From Nautilus pompilius (taxonomy: Eukaryota; Mollusca; Cephalopoda; Nautilida; Nautilidae), in NCBI GenBank assembly GCA_018389105.1, contig JACATO010000332.1, positions 1,377,001 to 1,441,000 of the forward strand: a stretch of 64,000 nt of DNA. The letters are read 5' to 3'. Numbering within the stretch: position 1 is the stretch's first letter; every line of letters begins with the position of its first letter. Both the position numbers and the translations under genes were made by a program. The notes below the pieces were generated by a model. That model did no database searches. It was given only the letters and a program-made list of their open reading frames with translations, and had not been told where the DNA came from. Below are positions 12,950 to 24,371 of the stretch, piece by piece.

Positions 12950-13610
12950 GCAAGACACCAATGTGCTAACAAATTGTGTAGACAAGACCAGCAATCCTGG
13001 TCTATGGGATTCCAGCCAAATCCTGGAACAAAATCTATAATAAGTTTTGGGAAGTGGGCACTTTCTCATGGATCACTCAAAGGTATTCCATATGGGCTCA
13101 ATAAAGTTTATATCTGGTGTTTAACCAGACCATGGAAAAGGTGTAATATGATGAGTTTCTTTCCATTTTTGTTACTGTACAGGCAGTGTAAGCTGGAAAC
13201 TACACTTGATGGAAATATTCCCTTTTTAGAAAGACTACCCTCTTGGAGAATGTTGATGTATCAGGCAGAAGTTATAGTTCCTTTGAATACAAGCTGTAAC
13301 CATCCTGCAGCCCATATCACATTCCACATATAAACATTTTTCGTGGCTTTCAGATAGATCATTGAAAATTCCTGTGCCTAATGGCACAACAGCTGTACAA
13401 CCACTGTCTAAGAATAGTGCAAATGTGAACTCATCAGGAAAAATGACAGTGTTCCAAAGGGTGCAAGGATGTCTGACATTTCAAGGGATTGAGAGTAGTA
13501 TTCTGCTTTTTTAATGTATTTCAGGCTTAGGGGAACATGCGTTAGTTTCATTTGGGCATATGCACATGTTTTTCCACACTTACAGCTGATTGTTGGCACT
13601 CATTTTCCAC
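12950..13610 (-). pseudogene. Decayed Tc1-like transposase, copy a
   Basis: Minus-strand translation gives broken segments in the order of a Tc1-like catalytic domain: VIFPDEFTFALFLDSG (first Asp; the family has FSDES-x-F-x-L-F), then GTGIFNDL, ECDMGCRMVTAC, then INILQEGSL, and further down segments that fit the C-terminal part. Several stops and frameshifts separate them. The segment around 13360-13450 is similar in nucleotides to 56950-57050 (shared ATTGAAAATTCCTGTG and ACCACTGTCT), so these are two copies of one family. Confidence 0.62.
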
Positions 13611-15335
13611 TCAGTACTTTTACATGGTTGCCTCATAATTTTGAATGTTATTATTCTGAATGAAGGATTAAAATGAAATTTTTTAAATGGTTCTAAAACC
13701 AAACTCTGTAAGGGTCATTGGAATGAAAAGTGATAGTGCAAGTCTAAGAATGTTAGGAAAATCATTACTGAATTGAAATTATAATACAAAAAAATTATTT
13801 AAACAAATATTTTAAAAATAATGAATCCAATTCAAGTTAGTAACCAAATAATGTTGTGTAAGAGGCAGGAATAAAGTTTCAAAAACAGGGGGAAAGCACC
13901 TGTAGCATTCAGGCTAGAGTAAAATATCAAAATACATGAAAAAGATTAAGTTTGAGAAAGATGAATGAATGTATTTTTCAATTCTTTAATCAATAACATA
14001 CATGTCTAATTGTCTTTGAGAATAAAAAAGTTTGGTCTTTATATCACAAAGCAGATAACAATTGCAATTGGTTTAACACAAAAGATGATTTGTTATTTAT
14101 ATGCAAATATACTCCTAATTAAACTGCATTCATAGTTCATAACTTCTAAAAGAAAACCTAAATATACACAAAACCAAGAAAAGCAGCAGAAAATACCAAG
14201 GTATGAAAAAGTTGTTTTGTATAATGTGATATGAACTGTCTTAACTGATTGAATGGCACCACAGACCATCTTTATTGACACTTAACTCTGTGGGAAGTTT
14301 AATGATCATATTTTATATTCTGGTTTATTCCAAATCAAAATAATAAAAGCATAGTTGCTGTGTTTCTTAAGTGTTCACATGCTTAAATATTCAGCTCCAA
14401 ATATGGTTTCATGCACTGAGATTTTATAACTTTGGTCTAACTAGTGACAGAAATAAAAGTTGTAGACTATTTTTGATGTGATTTTGTAAAAAAAAAAGGT
14501 CTACATACAAAGCTGTTCTAGAAACTGAGAATTGTTGGTAACAACGTACTTGTACTTACAAGTACTGATCACTCAAATAGGCTCAAGTACCTAAAGATTG
14601 AGACTGTATCTTTGGAACTAGTTTGAGCTGGTGTTTACCACTTTACAAACCTTCCTTTAGGTGTCCAATGCACTTTGTGGAAGTTTCATTAAAATCTGAG
14701 TGGGTGAGGTGGAGCACATTTGATGAATTGATTCAAAGTGACCCTGGAGCAATGCTGGAAATGCTCCTGGCTGTAGATCTCCCACAGATGCTGCTGCAGA
14801 GAAAGAGCGAGCATGAATCAAAGTGAACTGAGTGCTTTAGGCCATAATGACAAAACAAGAGATCATGGTGATTCTGAACAACATATGCAGTGGCTCTGAG
14901 GGTAAAGACTAATGTTGAAAATGTATCTGAAGCTGAGAAAATAAAATGCTTTTTAAGTTTAGCAATAGAAATAAGGTAACTCAGAGTCCCAAAAAGTTTC
15001 AAAAGCTTTCAAGCATTTAATACTTTGTAGAAGAAATATTTTATTAATATAAAGTTAAACTCTACTTTATGGAAAAAAAATTGCATGAGGTATTAAATAA
15101 TTTGATAATAACATGTGCCAAGATAATGGCATTTCTATATCCCTATGCAAAGTTTCATTGTTGCCAAAACCTCATAAAATGCATTAATGGGCTTTGGGTG
15201 AAGATTTAATATTTACCATTGATTTTTAAATTAGTCAAATTTTTGTTTTAAAGGTAAACTTAATGTATTACAAAGGCATTATTAAGATTATTTTTCCAAA
15301 AAATTGTATTTTAGTTCTAAAAATACTAAAACTAA

Positions 15336-15923
15336 CAGTTGTCCACCGGTATTCGTGGGGGGGGGGCTTACGTCCTTTGAGCACCCGCTAAGAGTGAAAA
15401 ACTGCAAATATTGGACGTGGTCCATAAAAATGCCTATAAACGTCAAAATATAACGTAAAATATAATAGAAAATATAAGTAAATATATAATAATAATTTAA
15501 TAAAAAACACAACACTCGGAGAAACACTCTAGATCACTACACGGGGTAAACTGGGATGACGTGGGGCTGCACCTGCCCGAGACAGCGCCTCCTGGGCAGC
15601 AGCCAATCAGCAGCGAGGAGAAGTGAATAACGCTCTCGGATTGGCTACTTTCAAACCTTCAGCCAATGGCATTTATTTTATATCGATATTTTGCTGAATT
15701 TACGTTAGTATTTATATTACAAAATTAGTAAATTATATTGTTATTAATAATTTAGTGTTAAAAAGCATGAAAAATATATATTGCCACGAAAAAAATCATA
15801 GAAAAATCGCGGAAGATATTTGCGATTCCGCGAATATGCGGGGGTTTCCACGAACAGTTATTAGTTAGGTTCTAAGGAAAATTCCGCGAATAACCGGGGC
15901 CGCGATTACGCGGGGGTCGACTG
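15336..15923 (+). mobile_element. Non-autonomous pogo/Tigger-like DNA element, copy 1 (588 bp)
   Basis: The element begins CAGTTGTCCACCGG and ends CCGCGATTACGCGG then GGGTCGACTG. The ends form imperfect terminal inverted repeats of the CAGTYGNCCCCCG type known from pogo/Tigger elements, which duplicate TA. TA follows the right end at 15924. The left flank reads AA, so one copy of the target TA seems mutated. There is no open frame. The interior carries CCAAT-box-like motifs (15600-15670). The copy at 44462-45032 is very similar in reverse orientation. Relative to it, this copy has about 18 extra bases near 15392-15409. Confidence 0.82.
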
Positions 15924-17468
15924 TATACATGTAAAATATTAATGTTTATTCTCAATAAATTCAGTGAATTTAGAGTAATCCATAATTAGTCTACAATTCT
16001 GAGGAAAAGTGTTTAAGAATAAGATGTTTTGACATCCAAACTACAAAACAAATGAACTTTTTCAAACTTGCTTTGTTTCCTATTATCAATTCTGGTAATC
16101 AAACCTATGAATAAGCAAACTCTTCTTTTTCTTTTTGGATAGTAAAATATTCATTAAGATTACTTATCCAATTTGGTAAACAATCAAATAGTATTTCATT
16201 CATCAGTACATTAAAAAATAATATTGCTTTTTCACATTAATCTTTCTCATACCATATACGAGTATTAGTTTTTCAGGAGATTTCACATTTCAGTTGAAAA
16301 TTGGCAGACATCTTACTCATAGGAAATGATTAGTTTTCATAGCATTTCATTATGGTAACTTTTATTAAATTAAAATCAAAATCAGATTGCATCTAAATGC
16401 ACTTCATGTATCAAATAATAATTTGTGAGAAAAGGACACATAACATTATGGATGAATTCTTTTAACTATGATGATTCTTTAATTTCTACAATGAAAAGCA
16501 AATGCCTAAACGCAGCATCCTGGTAATGGATAAGAACTGATCATGATTTTGGAATTTATCAGTTGTTCCAAAAGCTGAGCAGAAGCTCAAAATTTTCAAA
16601 AAATGTATGTCCAATAGATAGATGAACTAAATCTTTAAAAATGATAAGCCCAGACATCATCATCCAAGCCAACCTCTGCCTGAAACTTATCAGCCAGTCT
16701 AATGTCAATAATTATCATCAGCTTATTTCAAGAGCTAATTCTGGGCCAACCAAACGGTAATAGAAATGAAAAGTTTCTTGTATCAATAAAGAAAAGTTAA
16801 TCCATCTCAGAATCAGACAACTGGACTCTTGTTCTGGCACAAAACTAAACACCAAAAGTGTTTCATGTTATTTTCCAAAGAAGATATCATGAGTAACTTG
16901 TTAAAAGAACAAACCTATAGGCCAATGAGGATAAAGGAAAACATGAAAACTGATGAAAGACAGACATTTTTTGTGATCTCACAATCAAGTTAATATGATA
17001 AACAGTGTACTTGAGATATTAGTCTTGAAAACCATAATACTGCTGCTAGAAATTCAGCATCTTAACAGATTAGATGAAATGTTGTGCTACATACATGTAT
17101 TTAATATAACAACAATCATGAATCCAATAAATGCATGCCAAAACTCATCTGCTGTCTCTCTATGCTAAATGTTCTACCCAAAAGTGTAGAAAACATCCAT
17201 CAGCAAATAAATGATACCATATTTCAGGCATCAAACACCCTGCAAAGCAATGCATCAAAAGGAATCTTAACTGACAGATCTAGTCATATTTCCTATCATT
17301 TAAACAAATATGTCCAACATGTGCTTCTGTTTCAATATTTCTGAAAAGATTGAAAATGGCTAGTCAGGGAAATCTCCAAAGAGCAATGATACTTTAAAGT
17401 CTTATGAAATCAAAATAATTGAGAAATATATTTACCAATCTATTAATATCACTGATTGACAATTTCCA

Positions 17469-17484
17469 ACACACACACACACAC
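17469..17484 (+). repeat. (CA)n microsatellite
   Basis: An uninterrupted CA run of about eight units within the Q-R intron. Confidence 0.85.
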
Positions 17485-19348
17485 CTACACCGTTGCAGAT
17501 AAGAGCCAGAAAGAGCATTAACAAGAAGAAAAAAGGTACTGCTGAAGCTAGCTAACAGTTTGTAGAAACAGGAATAAACATCTTTGCAATTTTTTTTTAA
17601 ATCACAGGTATTTTGAAATTCTTTTAAGCAGAAAACTAAAATGAAGATGAAATGTGTTGTTTAAAAAAAAGTGAAAGATGGTATAAGTGAAAATGCTTTA
17701 CATATTAAAAAATAGGTTACTACCAAGGAAACCAATAGATCTTGAATTTAGGGTTTTTATACATATCTACCCCAAGTGCTATGCATAATCAGTACACACT
17801 GGATGTTCAAGCAGATCCTCCTGACTGGACCAAAGGGGATTGGCCAGAAGATATTTATCAGGACAAAAGAGGCCATTTTCAAAAATACCATTAAAAATGC
17901 TCAAAATGTAAAGGTGGACTTTCATTGGTATTTGCCTCTCAATTGTTTCTTTGGCAATAAAATGTAATCAAAACCGCCAATTGAATGTTATTACTATCAT
18001 GTCATTTTTACATTACTGAGAAATAAACTAGTGAAAAATAACCAGTGGGTAGTAAATTTATTTCCTTGTGATCAACACTACTACCAGAAGCTTACAAAGC
18101 TCATAAAAATATCAGGCTATTAATTGCTAATAGACCCTGGCAAGAGACACCTCATTAGATTTAGCAATCACATCATAAATATACTGCTTAAGTGATTTTT
18201 TGATAAGTATAAAAGTACAAATATAAGTTCATGGATATTCACGCCAATATTTTAAACCAGCAAATGCTGATCAATTATTTTTAAATCGGTGGGGAAATTC
18301 AAACTTTCCACATTTTCATTACTCATCCATATATTAAAACAAACCTCTAGAATATGGTTCTAAGCTGTGGTTGCCAAATAACCATACATTTTATACCTGA
18401 AGTTTTGCATTTTTTAAAATCTGTGGATATTATCACCAATTGCTTTACCTTGCAAGTTGATAATGTCCTTTAAAAACTGTACCTGGTACAGTTCTTGTTA
18501 TTGTAGGTACACATTACATCCTATTAACTTTTCCCACATGTCCTTTTATTAAAATATTTAGTAATATAAATATCTATTATCAGTTTATATGAAAAATTCT
18601 TCTGACCTGCAATGGCTTGAAATTGCATCCATAATGAAAATTCTTACATAATTAATTCTCTATGCAAGCAAAAATCATTAGTGATTTTAATAAATACCAG
18701 TATTATTTAGAATCTGTTCATGCCTGTAAATGCAATAAATATTTAGTTGCTCTGGTAGAACTTAAGAAATGCAGTATAAAAACTTATTAAAAGAGTGTAG
18801 TTAGTTAAATTTTTATAGAAAATAAAGCAGCTAAACTTAAACGTTTTTCTTTTAACTGTTCTCATCTCTCATACACAAAATAAACAGGATCATATTTTAA
18901 AGTCCAAATAAAAATAATTATATATGTAAACATAATTGATTAGTTGGCATCAAACTTTGAATAATACCACTCATAATTTTATAGAATAGTATTATTTCAT
19001 TATGGATGATAAAATACTTGCAATATGATATAATTTTTAAAAAATATATTGTCACTATAGTTAAGCAATGAGTCCTCAGTACATTGATTGAAATCAATTG
19101 CTCTGACAATCAGTGCATGCATTGTTTGTTATGTATTTCCGTGTGATGATTTTGAAAACTACATGAGGAATTTAGTTTGAAAGCATGATTTTATAATCAG
19201 AAGTTGAAAAAAAACTTCCTAAATGTAATACTGTGTTTGTTTGACATATCTTGATTTACAGGCTCTATGGCAGTTTTAATGTCAAGTCATAAACTATCAC
19301 TTTCACAACAGCTGTTAAGCTAACTTGATTTTCATCATCAAATATTAC

Positions 19349-19523
19349 CTTTACATTCTGAGCCATTTTGATAAAAACCAGGTAAACAGTGGCACCCAAG
19401 TATTCCATCTTTTATTGAGCAGGATGAATTTGCTTGGCAAGAAAAACTGGTAAAAGTTGCATTTCCATTTGGAGAACATCGTCCAACAGAGCCACAGTTT
19501 TCTCCAACAATAGTTTGATTGAA
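19349..19523 (-). CDS. Exon Q: Cys-rich module after TIL
   Basis: The exon encodes residues 896-953: TIVGENCGSVGRC, ATFTSFSCQANSSC, SIKDGILGCHCLPGFYQNGSEC. There are seven cysteines. In zonadhesin and FCGBP-like proteins the TIL is followed by a piece C-x...C-(S)-x...C-x-(I/V)-x-x-G-x-x-x-C-x-C-x-x-G-(Y/F)-x-x-x-G-x-x-C, which this matches. The last part is EGF-like. It starts in phase 0 and ends in phase 1 (donor GTAATATT), restoring the phase-1 boundaries of the EGF exons downstream. Three sequons are visible (NQT, NAT, NSS). Confidence 0.92.
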
Positions 19524-19809
19524 CTACAAAAAGAATTGAGAGTTGGATTTTTTAATCAACAGATATTGATTTAATAACATGCTGGCTTTTCAATCAAGCA
19601 CATATAAAAAAAATCAAAGGTACAATTTAGATAGAGCTTTTTTTCACAAAAAATCTAATAAATGTGACTAAAATTAAATGCTACAAATACTAATAAACTT
19701 TAAAATTACTAGTATTTATTCATAAATCATTTTCAATAATGCTATACTATGCAGATAAATTTATTACAAAAGTGGAATAGTTAATTATTATAGATAAATA
19801 CATATATGG

Positions 19810-19880
19810 GACATTCAAATAAAATGTGGCTTCTTATGATCATCGTAAGCTTATTCTTAATTTGGTTTTATTTGAATGCT
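19810..19880. repeat. Short inverted repeat (TTCAAATAAAA arms)
   Basis: GACATTCAAATAAAATGTGG at 19810 faces GGTTTTATTTGAATG ending near 19878. The arm sequence resembles those at 60624-60694 and 58885-58950. It may be a minimal MITE family; the evidence is thin. Confidence 0.45.
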
Positions 19881-20489
19881 CTCATTAATTACTGGATCAG
19901 AAAGGTTAGTACATTTAAATCATCACTTACAATGTAACACCATAAGCATTATAACATTATGATATTCCTACCTTCAAAATATAAGATCAAAGATATAAAA
20001 ATGTTAAGAGAGATGAAGGTTGTGATAATTAACATAAAATGGTCATTGATTGCCTGCACAAGCGTTAAGATGGATAAAAATGCCAATTCTCAAAGATGCA
20101 CTTCTTTATCAGTTCTCACAGTGGAAGAATATACTGGGGAGGGGACCATTCTGTCCCTTTTTCTGGTGTTCTCCATTTAATGATAACACTGGTCAACAAA
20201 ATTAAATGTATTATACTCATTATGAATGCAAACCAACTTTTTTAGACTAATTTTCCATGCTGATTTCAAAATTTCACTCCATTTATATGCAGCATGTATC
20301 AGTTTTTCAGTAGATACATGCAAATATTTACATATTTGTATATATGAAATCATTAACGTAATAAATAAGGACATATTATTTTTAGAAAGTAAATGAGTTT
20401 ATTGAGTTAAAAATCATCACTATCATTCTAAAAAGAGTGAATACACAAAAAATGGGTCAGACAAAACAGACAAAGTTAGAACAACAGAG

Positions 20490-21563
20490 TCAGAAACATT
20501 GTGATTTGGATTTCCTGCGGTGTTCCTGATCTGGTTGATCACAGTAAAGTGTCCAGCAGTAGTCAGCTGTCATACTGTCATTCCAGAAGCCTTGGTACCG
20601 TTTCTCCATAGCACTAATTTCCTGGTGAAATCTTTCACCATGTTCATCAGACACTGCTCCAAGGTTATCTATGAATAAATCCAGATGGGAATCCAAGAAG
20701 TGAACTTTCCGTGACATGCGACAACCCATTGCTGAGTAACATTTCAGAAGATTCTTGATGCCATCCTTGTAGTCCATTGCCTTCTTGTTGCCCAAGAAAT
20801 TCTCACAGATCCAATTGAAAGCATTCCAGGCAGGCAGTTCCAGTTCATCCAGTGTTGTCTTGAAGTTGACATCTTTGAGTACTTCTCTAATTTGGGGTCC
20901 GACAAAGATACCCTCTTTCAACTTCGCCTGTGTGATTTTGGGAAACTTTTCTACAATATACTCAAATCCTCTGGCATTTCTCTTCCCTAGCGTCTTTACA
21001 AACTATTTCATTAGTCCAAGCTTTATGTGCACCAGAGGAAATAGGACATTACATGGATCTACAAGAGGTGTATTCTTGACGCTAGACAGTCCTGGCTGGT
21101 ATGATGTTCTTGTCTGCCAGTTTGATTCTGAATAATGTCTGTCAGTTGCCCGACTATCCCATAGACACAAGAAACAACAGTATTTTGTGAAACCTGACTG
21201 CATTCCCATTAACATTCCAATGACTTTTAAATCTCCACATATTTTCCATGAGTATCTTTTATAGGCAATGGCAAGAAGTAATAGTTCCATATTCTCATGG
21301 TCTTTCGGCTCCCTCCATATCATTGGAATGGCAAAAGGCATGGACTTCTTCCTCTTATTGAACCAGTCACGTAAGCCATTTTAGCAAGCTGAGCAGATAA
21401 AATGTGGTGCCCATAACTTGTCCTGATCTCCAAGAGGACAGTCAAAGTATAGCTTATAAATCTTCTTGATCTCTGGTGTTATTGTACATTTTTGAGCTTT
21501 CACAATAAATTGTCCACAGACATAACAAAACACATCAGGAGGATTTCTACACTGTCTTGACAT
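20490..21563 (-). pseudogene. 358-codon frame of a multi-copy animal element protein, two in-frame stops
   Basis: A single frame runs from 21563 to the stop at 20490-20492, broken only by TAA at 21381-21383 and TAG at 21003-21005. No frameshift is needed. The N-terminus MSRQCRNPPDVFCYVCGQF with HFICSAC later gives paired cysteines (C-x-x-C ... H-x-x-C-x-x-C), a likely zinc site. After the first stop come NGLRDWFNKR, MPFAIPMIWREPKDHEN, ICGDLKVIGMLMG, GFTKYCCFLCLWDSRA, NTPLVDPCNVL and HIKLGLMK. After the second come KEGIFVGPQIREVL, CRMSRKVHFLDSHLD, SDEHGERFHQEISAMEKRY and DYCWTLYCDQ. From memory, proteins with SDEHGERFHQ and MEKRYQG motifs occur in many copies in insects, Hydra and molluscs without assigned function. 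The piece between KDHEN and MELLLL seems shortened against such relatives. Its role in transposition is inference from the flanking repeats. Confidence 0.8.
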
Positions 21564-21606
21564 TGTTAAGGAAATAGATACAAACGGTTATACTTATATT
21601 GAATTT

Positions 21607-21720
21607 GAGATGATGAAATATTTCATCAGACCAATTATGACTGGACAATTTGAGATGTTGAAATACCTATTTCATCAGACAAAACTTGATTGGTTAATTT
21701 AAGATGATGAAATATTGCAT
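21607..21720. repeat. Three imperfect tandem copies of a palindromic ~48 bp unit
   Basis: The units start near TTGAGATGATGAAATA (21605), TTGAGATGTTGAAATA (about 21649) and TTAAGATGATGAAATA (about 21698). The first contains a perfect 18-base palindrome, TGATGAAATATTTCATCA, at 21611-21628; the others hold degraded forms. They lie just 5' of the element ORF and inside its terminal repeats. This is where a transposon promoter or transposase-binding array would sit. Confidence 0.72.
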
Positions 21721-23699
21721 CTGAACTATGCAGCAATGAATAATGTAGTTTATTTTAAAGGTATGTTTCCATGATGTAAATGAAATACATGCATACACGT
21801 CATTAATTGGAATTTCTATATAATGCATGAGCTAAAACCCAAAAACTTTCTCATCTTGAAAACTGTACGTGATGTCAAAAAACTAATTGTATATTTGAAA
21901 TCAGCATTAAAAACTACACCAAGTACACCTTGACATATGCTTGATGAAAAATACTTGTTGACCAGTGTTATTGATTTCAAGTCTGCATATGGCTGACAGT
22001 CATGCACAATTCTCCTGGAATAACATCAATAAAGGAGTAGCAAGAATTGTCTGCCTTTAACAGTAAAGCATAATCAACTTTTGATTCCTCGCCATTTGTA
22101 TATTTGGCAGTGCAAACCCCTACATCCAATACTGTTGTGGTTAATTAGAGAAGGGATTTCAAGTATAGAAAAATCTTAAATACACATGTGCATAAGAGAT
22201 CAGTAGTAATGTTGCTTTTGGTTTTACTACTTTCTAATCAGACTCTCACAACCAGTATAAGGTGGTTTCGTTCAGCTCCAGCCACAGTAAAATATAATAA
22301 TTAATTTCAAAATTTATTATATCACACAAAATTGATTTCCTTTTTCTTTTAATGGTACTTACACTGTATCATTACCAATGCAATGTGTAAGAATTTACTA
22401 TACATTTCTTTCCTTCAAATAATATTCTTTAAGCAAAGCAATACTGGAAAAAGTGCAATTATTAAATTTTACTCTATAGTTACTTACACAGAATTACTAC
22501 ATTAAGGATACAGAGAGACCATGTGAATATCCAAACAATGCTTATTTGGCTTTATTATGCTCAAAATGAATTTTACAATCTAAAACACTTTCCAAACTCA
22601 AAAAGATGATGTATAATCAGAAACACCATTGCAACAGATAGATTTTCGAAGTTAATTACTGCTTTATTTCTCTAAAACTACATCCCAAACAAAAATCAAC
22701 TGCAATAACTTTGGCCACCATTATATGACATTTATTCGATGTATGTGCTGGGTTTGTTATGTAGTGGAAATGCAATTGCTAAACTCTAAGAAAAAATGTA
22801 AAAAAGGTCTCAAATGAGAATATGATTTTGAAAATATCATGAACTGCCTTTCAAAATCTAATAATAAAGAATTTGCATTATTTTGTCAAATTGTTATTTT
22901 AATTCCTTTTCATGGTTGGAAATGTATATGTGCACAATTTTTGTCTTTAATCAGTTAAAGGACATTGGTTATTCAGCTGGATAGAACATAATTTTGACAT
23001 TCCTTTTTAAAGGACATCTCTCACATTGGAGATGACAAATGACAATGAAACTACTTTTCATTATTTTAGTCTGTGTTTTCCAACATTTTTTGTTGTATAT
23101 TTCCATTATCTGCTTATAGTGTTAGGTATTCAAGCTGGCTAATTAATATCAGCTTAACAGCAAACAGATCGTAAGACAGATTTCATGTCATACCTATATA
23201 TAGTGTTCTATGTTAATTTGCTGAACCCATAATAGGATGAATCTGACAAGATTTATGTCAACATGATAATGTATATATTGCATTTTCAGAAACGCAAATA
23301 ACTAAAATGCACTATCATCATCCTGAAAATCAAATGCGATGATATTTCTATATTTACCAAAATCAAGTTATAGGCAATTCATAGTGTAACTAAAACCAAT
23401 GATAGATTAACATATGTCTTGCCATATCTTACATTTAGTCTTCCTTGCAAACAGAACTGTAAGACCTTTAACAATGTCACTGCAATAAGAACATACTATT
23501 CCTCAGTATGTTTATATTCAATGAAAATATTATATTGTTAATACTGAGTGTAAAGTGAAATTATGTCCAATAAGAATAAACCACCTGAAAGATCTTGTCA
23601 GAGAATGGCACAAGATTTCTTTGAGTATTACTAGTGATTAGTCCATACTCCAGCAACTCATATCTAGAGTCAAAACCTCTTAAAACCCAAAGTTAGGTA

Positions 23700-24005
23700 T
23701 GGAGTTGAGAGCTTCATGGGCTGCAATCTGACATGAAGAAAAAGATAAGATTCAATGCCCATATTTTTCAGGAAGATGGCACTACTTGTCACACCATTCT
23801 TTTAACATCCTTCTGGAAGATTGATCAAGACATGGGTATCCCAAAACCCTGACATGCATCCAATGGAACACTTGAAGGAACAACTGGATCATTAATTATT
23901 AGCACAGTCCAAATTTCATCAGTGCTAAGGAATTAAAGCAAGTGCTCAGAAAAGCATGGAGAAACTTGGACCAGACCACACAAGAAAAAAAAAAACTTCC
24001 CTAAT
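23700..24005 (+). pseudogene. C-terminal relic of a Tc1-like transposase
   Basis: Plus-strand segments IFQEDGTTCHTILLTSFW (second catalytic Asp in the FQ-x-D-x-A/T-x-x-H context), then NPDMHPMEHLKEQLDH (for S-P-D-L-N-P-I-E-x-L-W), then a tail ending near AWRNLDQTT, with frame changes between. It corresponds to the last third of the catalytic domain; the first Asp region is not recognisable upstream. It is inserted antisense to the host gene about 150 bp from exon P. Confidence 0.65.
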
Positions 24006-24159
24006 TCAACTCCAAACAAGGTGCAAGCACTCTGTGCTATACAAATTGTCTCTAATGTAAATAATTTGTAACTTTATTTCTTGTTATTGTTTGGAGTTTT
24101 CTGCAGAACTAACATACTAATAACAGCTGTTTAAAGAAATAAAAGAATAAAATTCTTAC

Positions 24160-24371
24160 TGAGTAATATGAATCGTTATAAAAGCATCCACACTTGTCTT
24201 GGGGTACACAGCCATCAATTTCAGAATCATAAAAATATCCCTTCATGCAAAAGCAACCTTCTGTGCATGGGCCATCCTTTGTTGAAATGCCTTTCATTAA
24301 TTCAACACATGACTTTCTCTGACTTTCATAGCCACACTCTTTATATTTCATATTTTCACCACAAACCATTG
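24160..24371 (-). CDS. Exon P: TIL (trypsin-inhibitor-like) domain
   Basis: The exon encodes residues 825-895: MVCGENMKYKECGYESQRKSC, GPCTEGCFCMKGYFYD, GCVPQDKCGCFYND. The ten cysteines are spaced as in TIL domains of VWD proteins: C-x-x-x-x-x-Y-x-x-C-x-x-x-x-x-x-x-C, then C-x-x-G-C-x-C-x-x-G-(Y/F), then C-V-x-x-x-x-C-x-C-x-Y. In these assemblies TIL is a structural partner of C8. It is not normally a protease inhibitor. The acceptor is TCTTTTTTAG, the donor GTAAGAAT, and the exon ends in phase 0. Confidence 0.95.

Larger units (their letters stand above)
8849..19348 (-). other. Intron Q-R (10.5 kb), the largest intron
   Basis: It contains a Tc1-like relic (12950-13610), the pogo-like element copy 1 (15336-15923), short AT and CA repeats (9033-9047, 17469-17484), and long stretches of AT-rich sequence with no supported gene. 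A somewhat GC-richer patch at 14620-14880 is open for about 60-90 codons on both strands but shows no known motif. No hidden EGF exon was found, though a symmetrical one could be missed. Confidence 0.7.
20183..21971 (-). mobile_element. 1.8 kb TIR-bounded element carrying a nearly intact ORF of an uncharacterised family
   Basis: The 17-base ends are exact inverted repeats: ATAACACTGGTCAACAA at 20183-20199 and its complement at 21955-21971. A second pair lies inside: ATGCTGATTTCAAA at 20257-20270 faces its complement at 21894-21907, 74 and 64 bases from the respective ends. Between them lies a minus-strand open frame (20490-21563) and, upstream of that frame, palindromic tandem repeats (21607-21720). 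The layout of ends, subterminal repeats and one gene is that of a cut-and-paste DNA transposon. The target-site duplication is unclear: TG (outside ATAAC) and AT (outside AACAC) both fit. No poly-A tail is seen that would indicate a retrocopy. Confidence 0.72.
19524..24159 (-). other. Intron P-Q with two mobile-element insertions
   Basis: This is a 4.6 kb intron. It contains a short inverted repeat (19810-19880), the 1.8 kb TIR element with its interrupted open frame (20183-21971), and a Tc1-like relic (23700-24005). The stretch 22000-23650 is AT-rich with nothing recognisable. Confidence 0.75.

Noticed and set aside
20785..21135. 116-codon plus-strand frame opposite the element ORF
   Set aside because: It is antisense to the conserved minus-strand frame and has no motif of its own.
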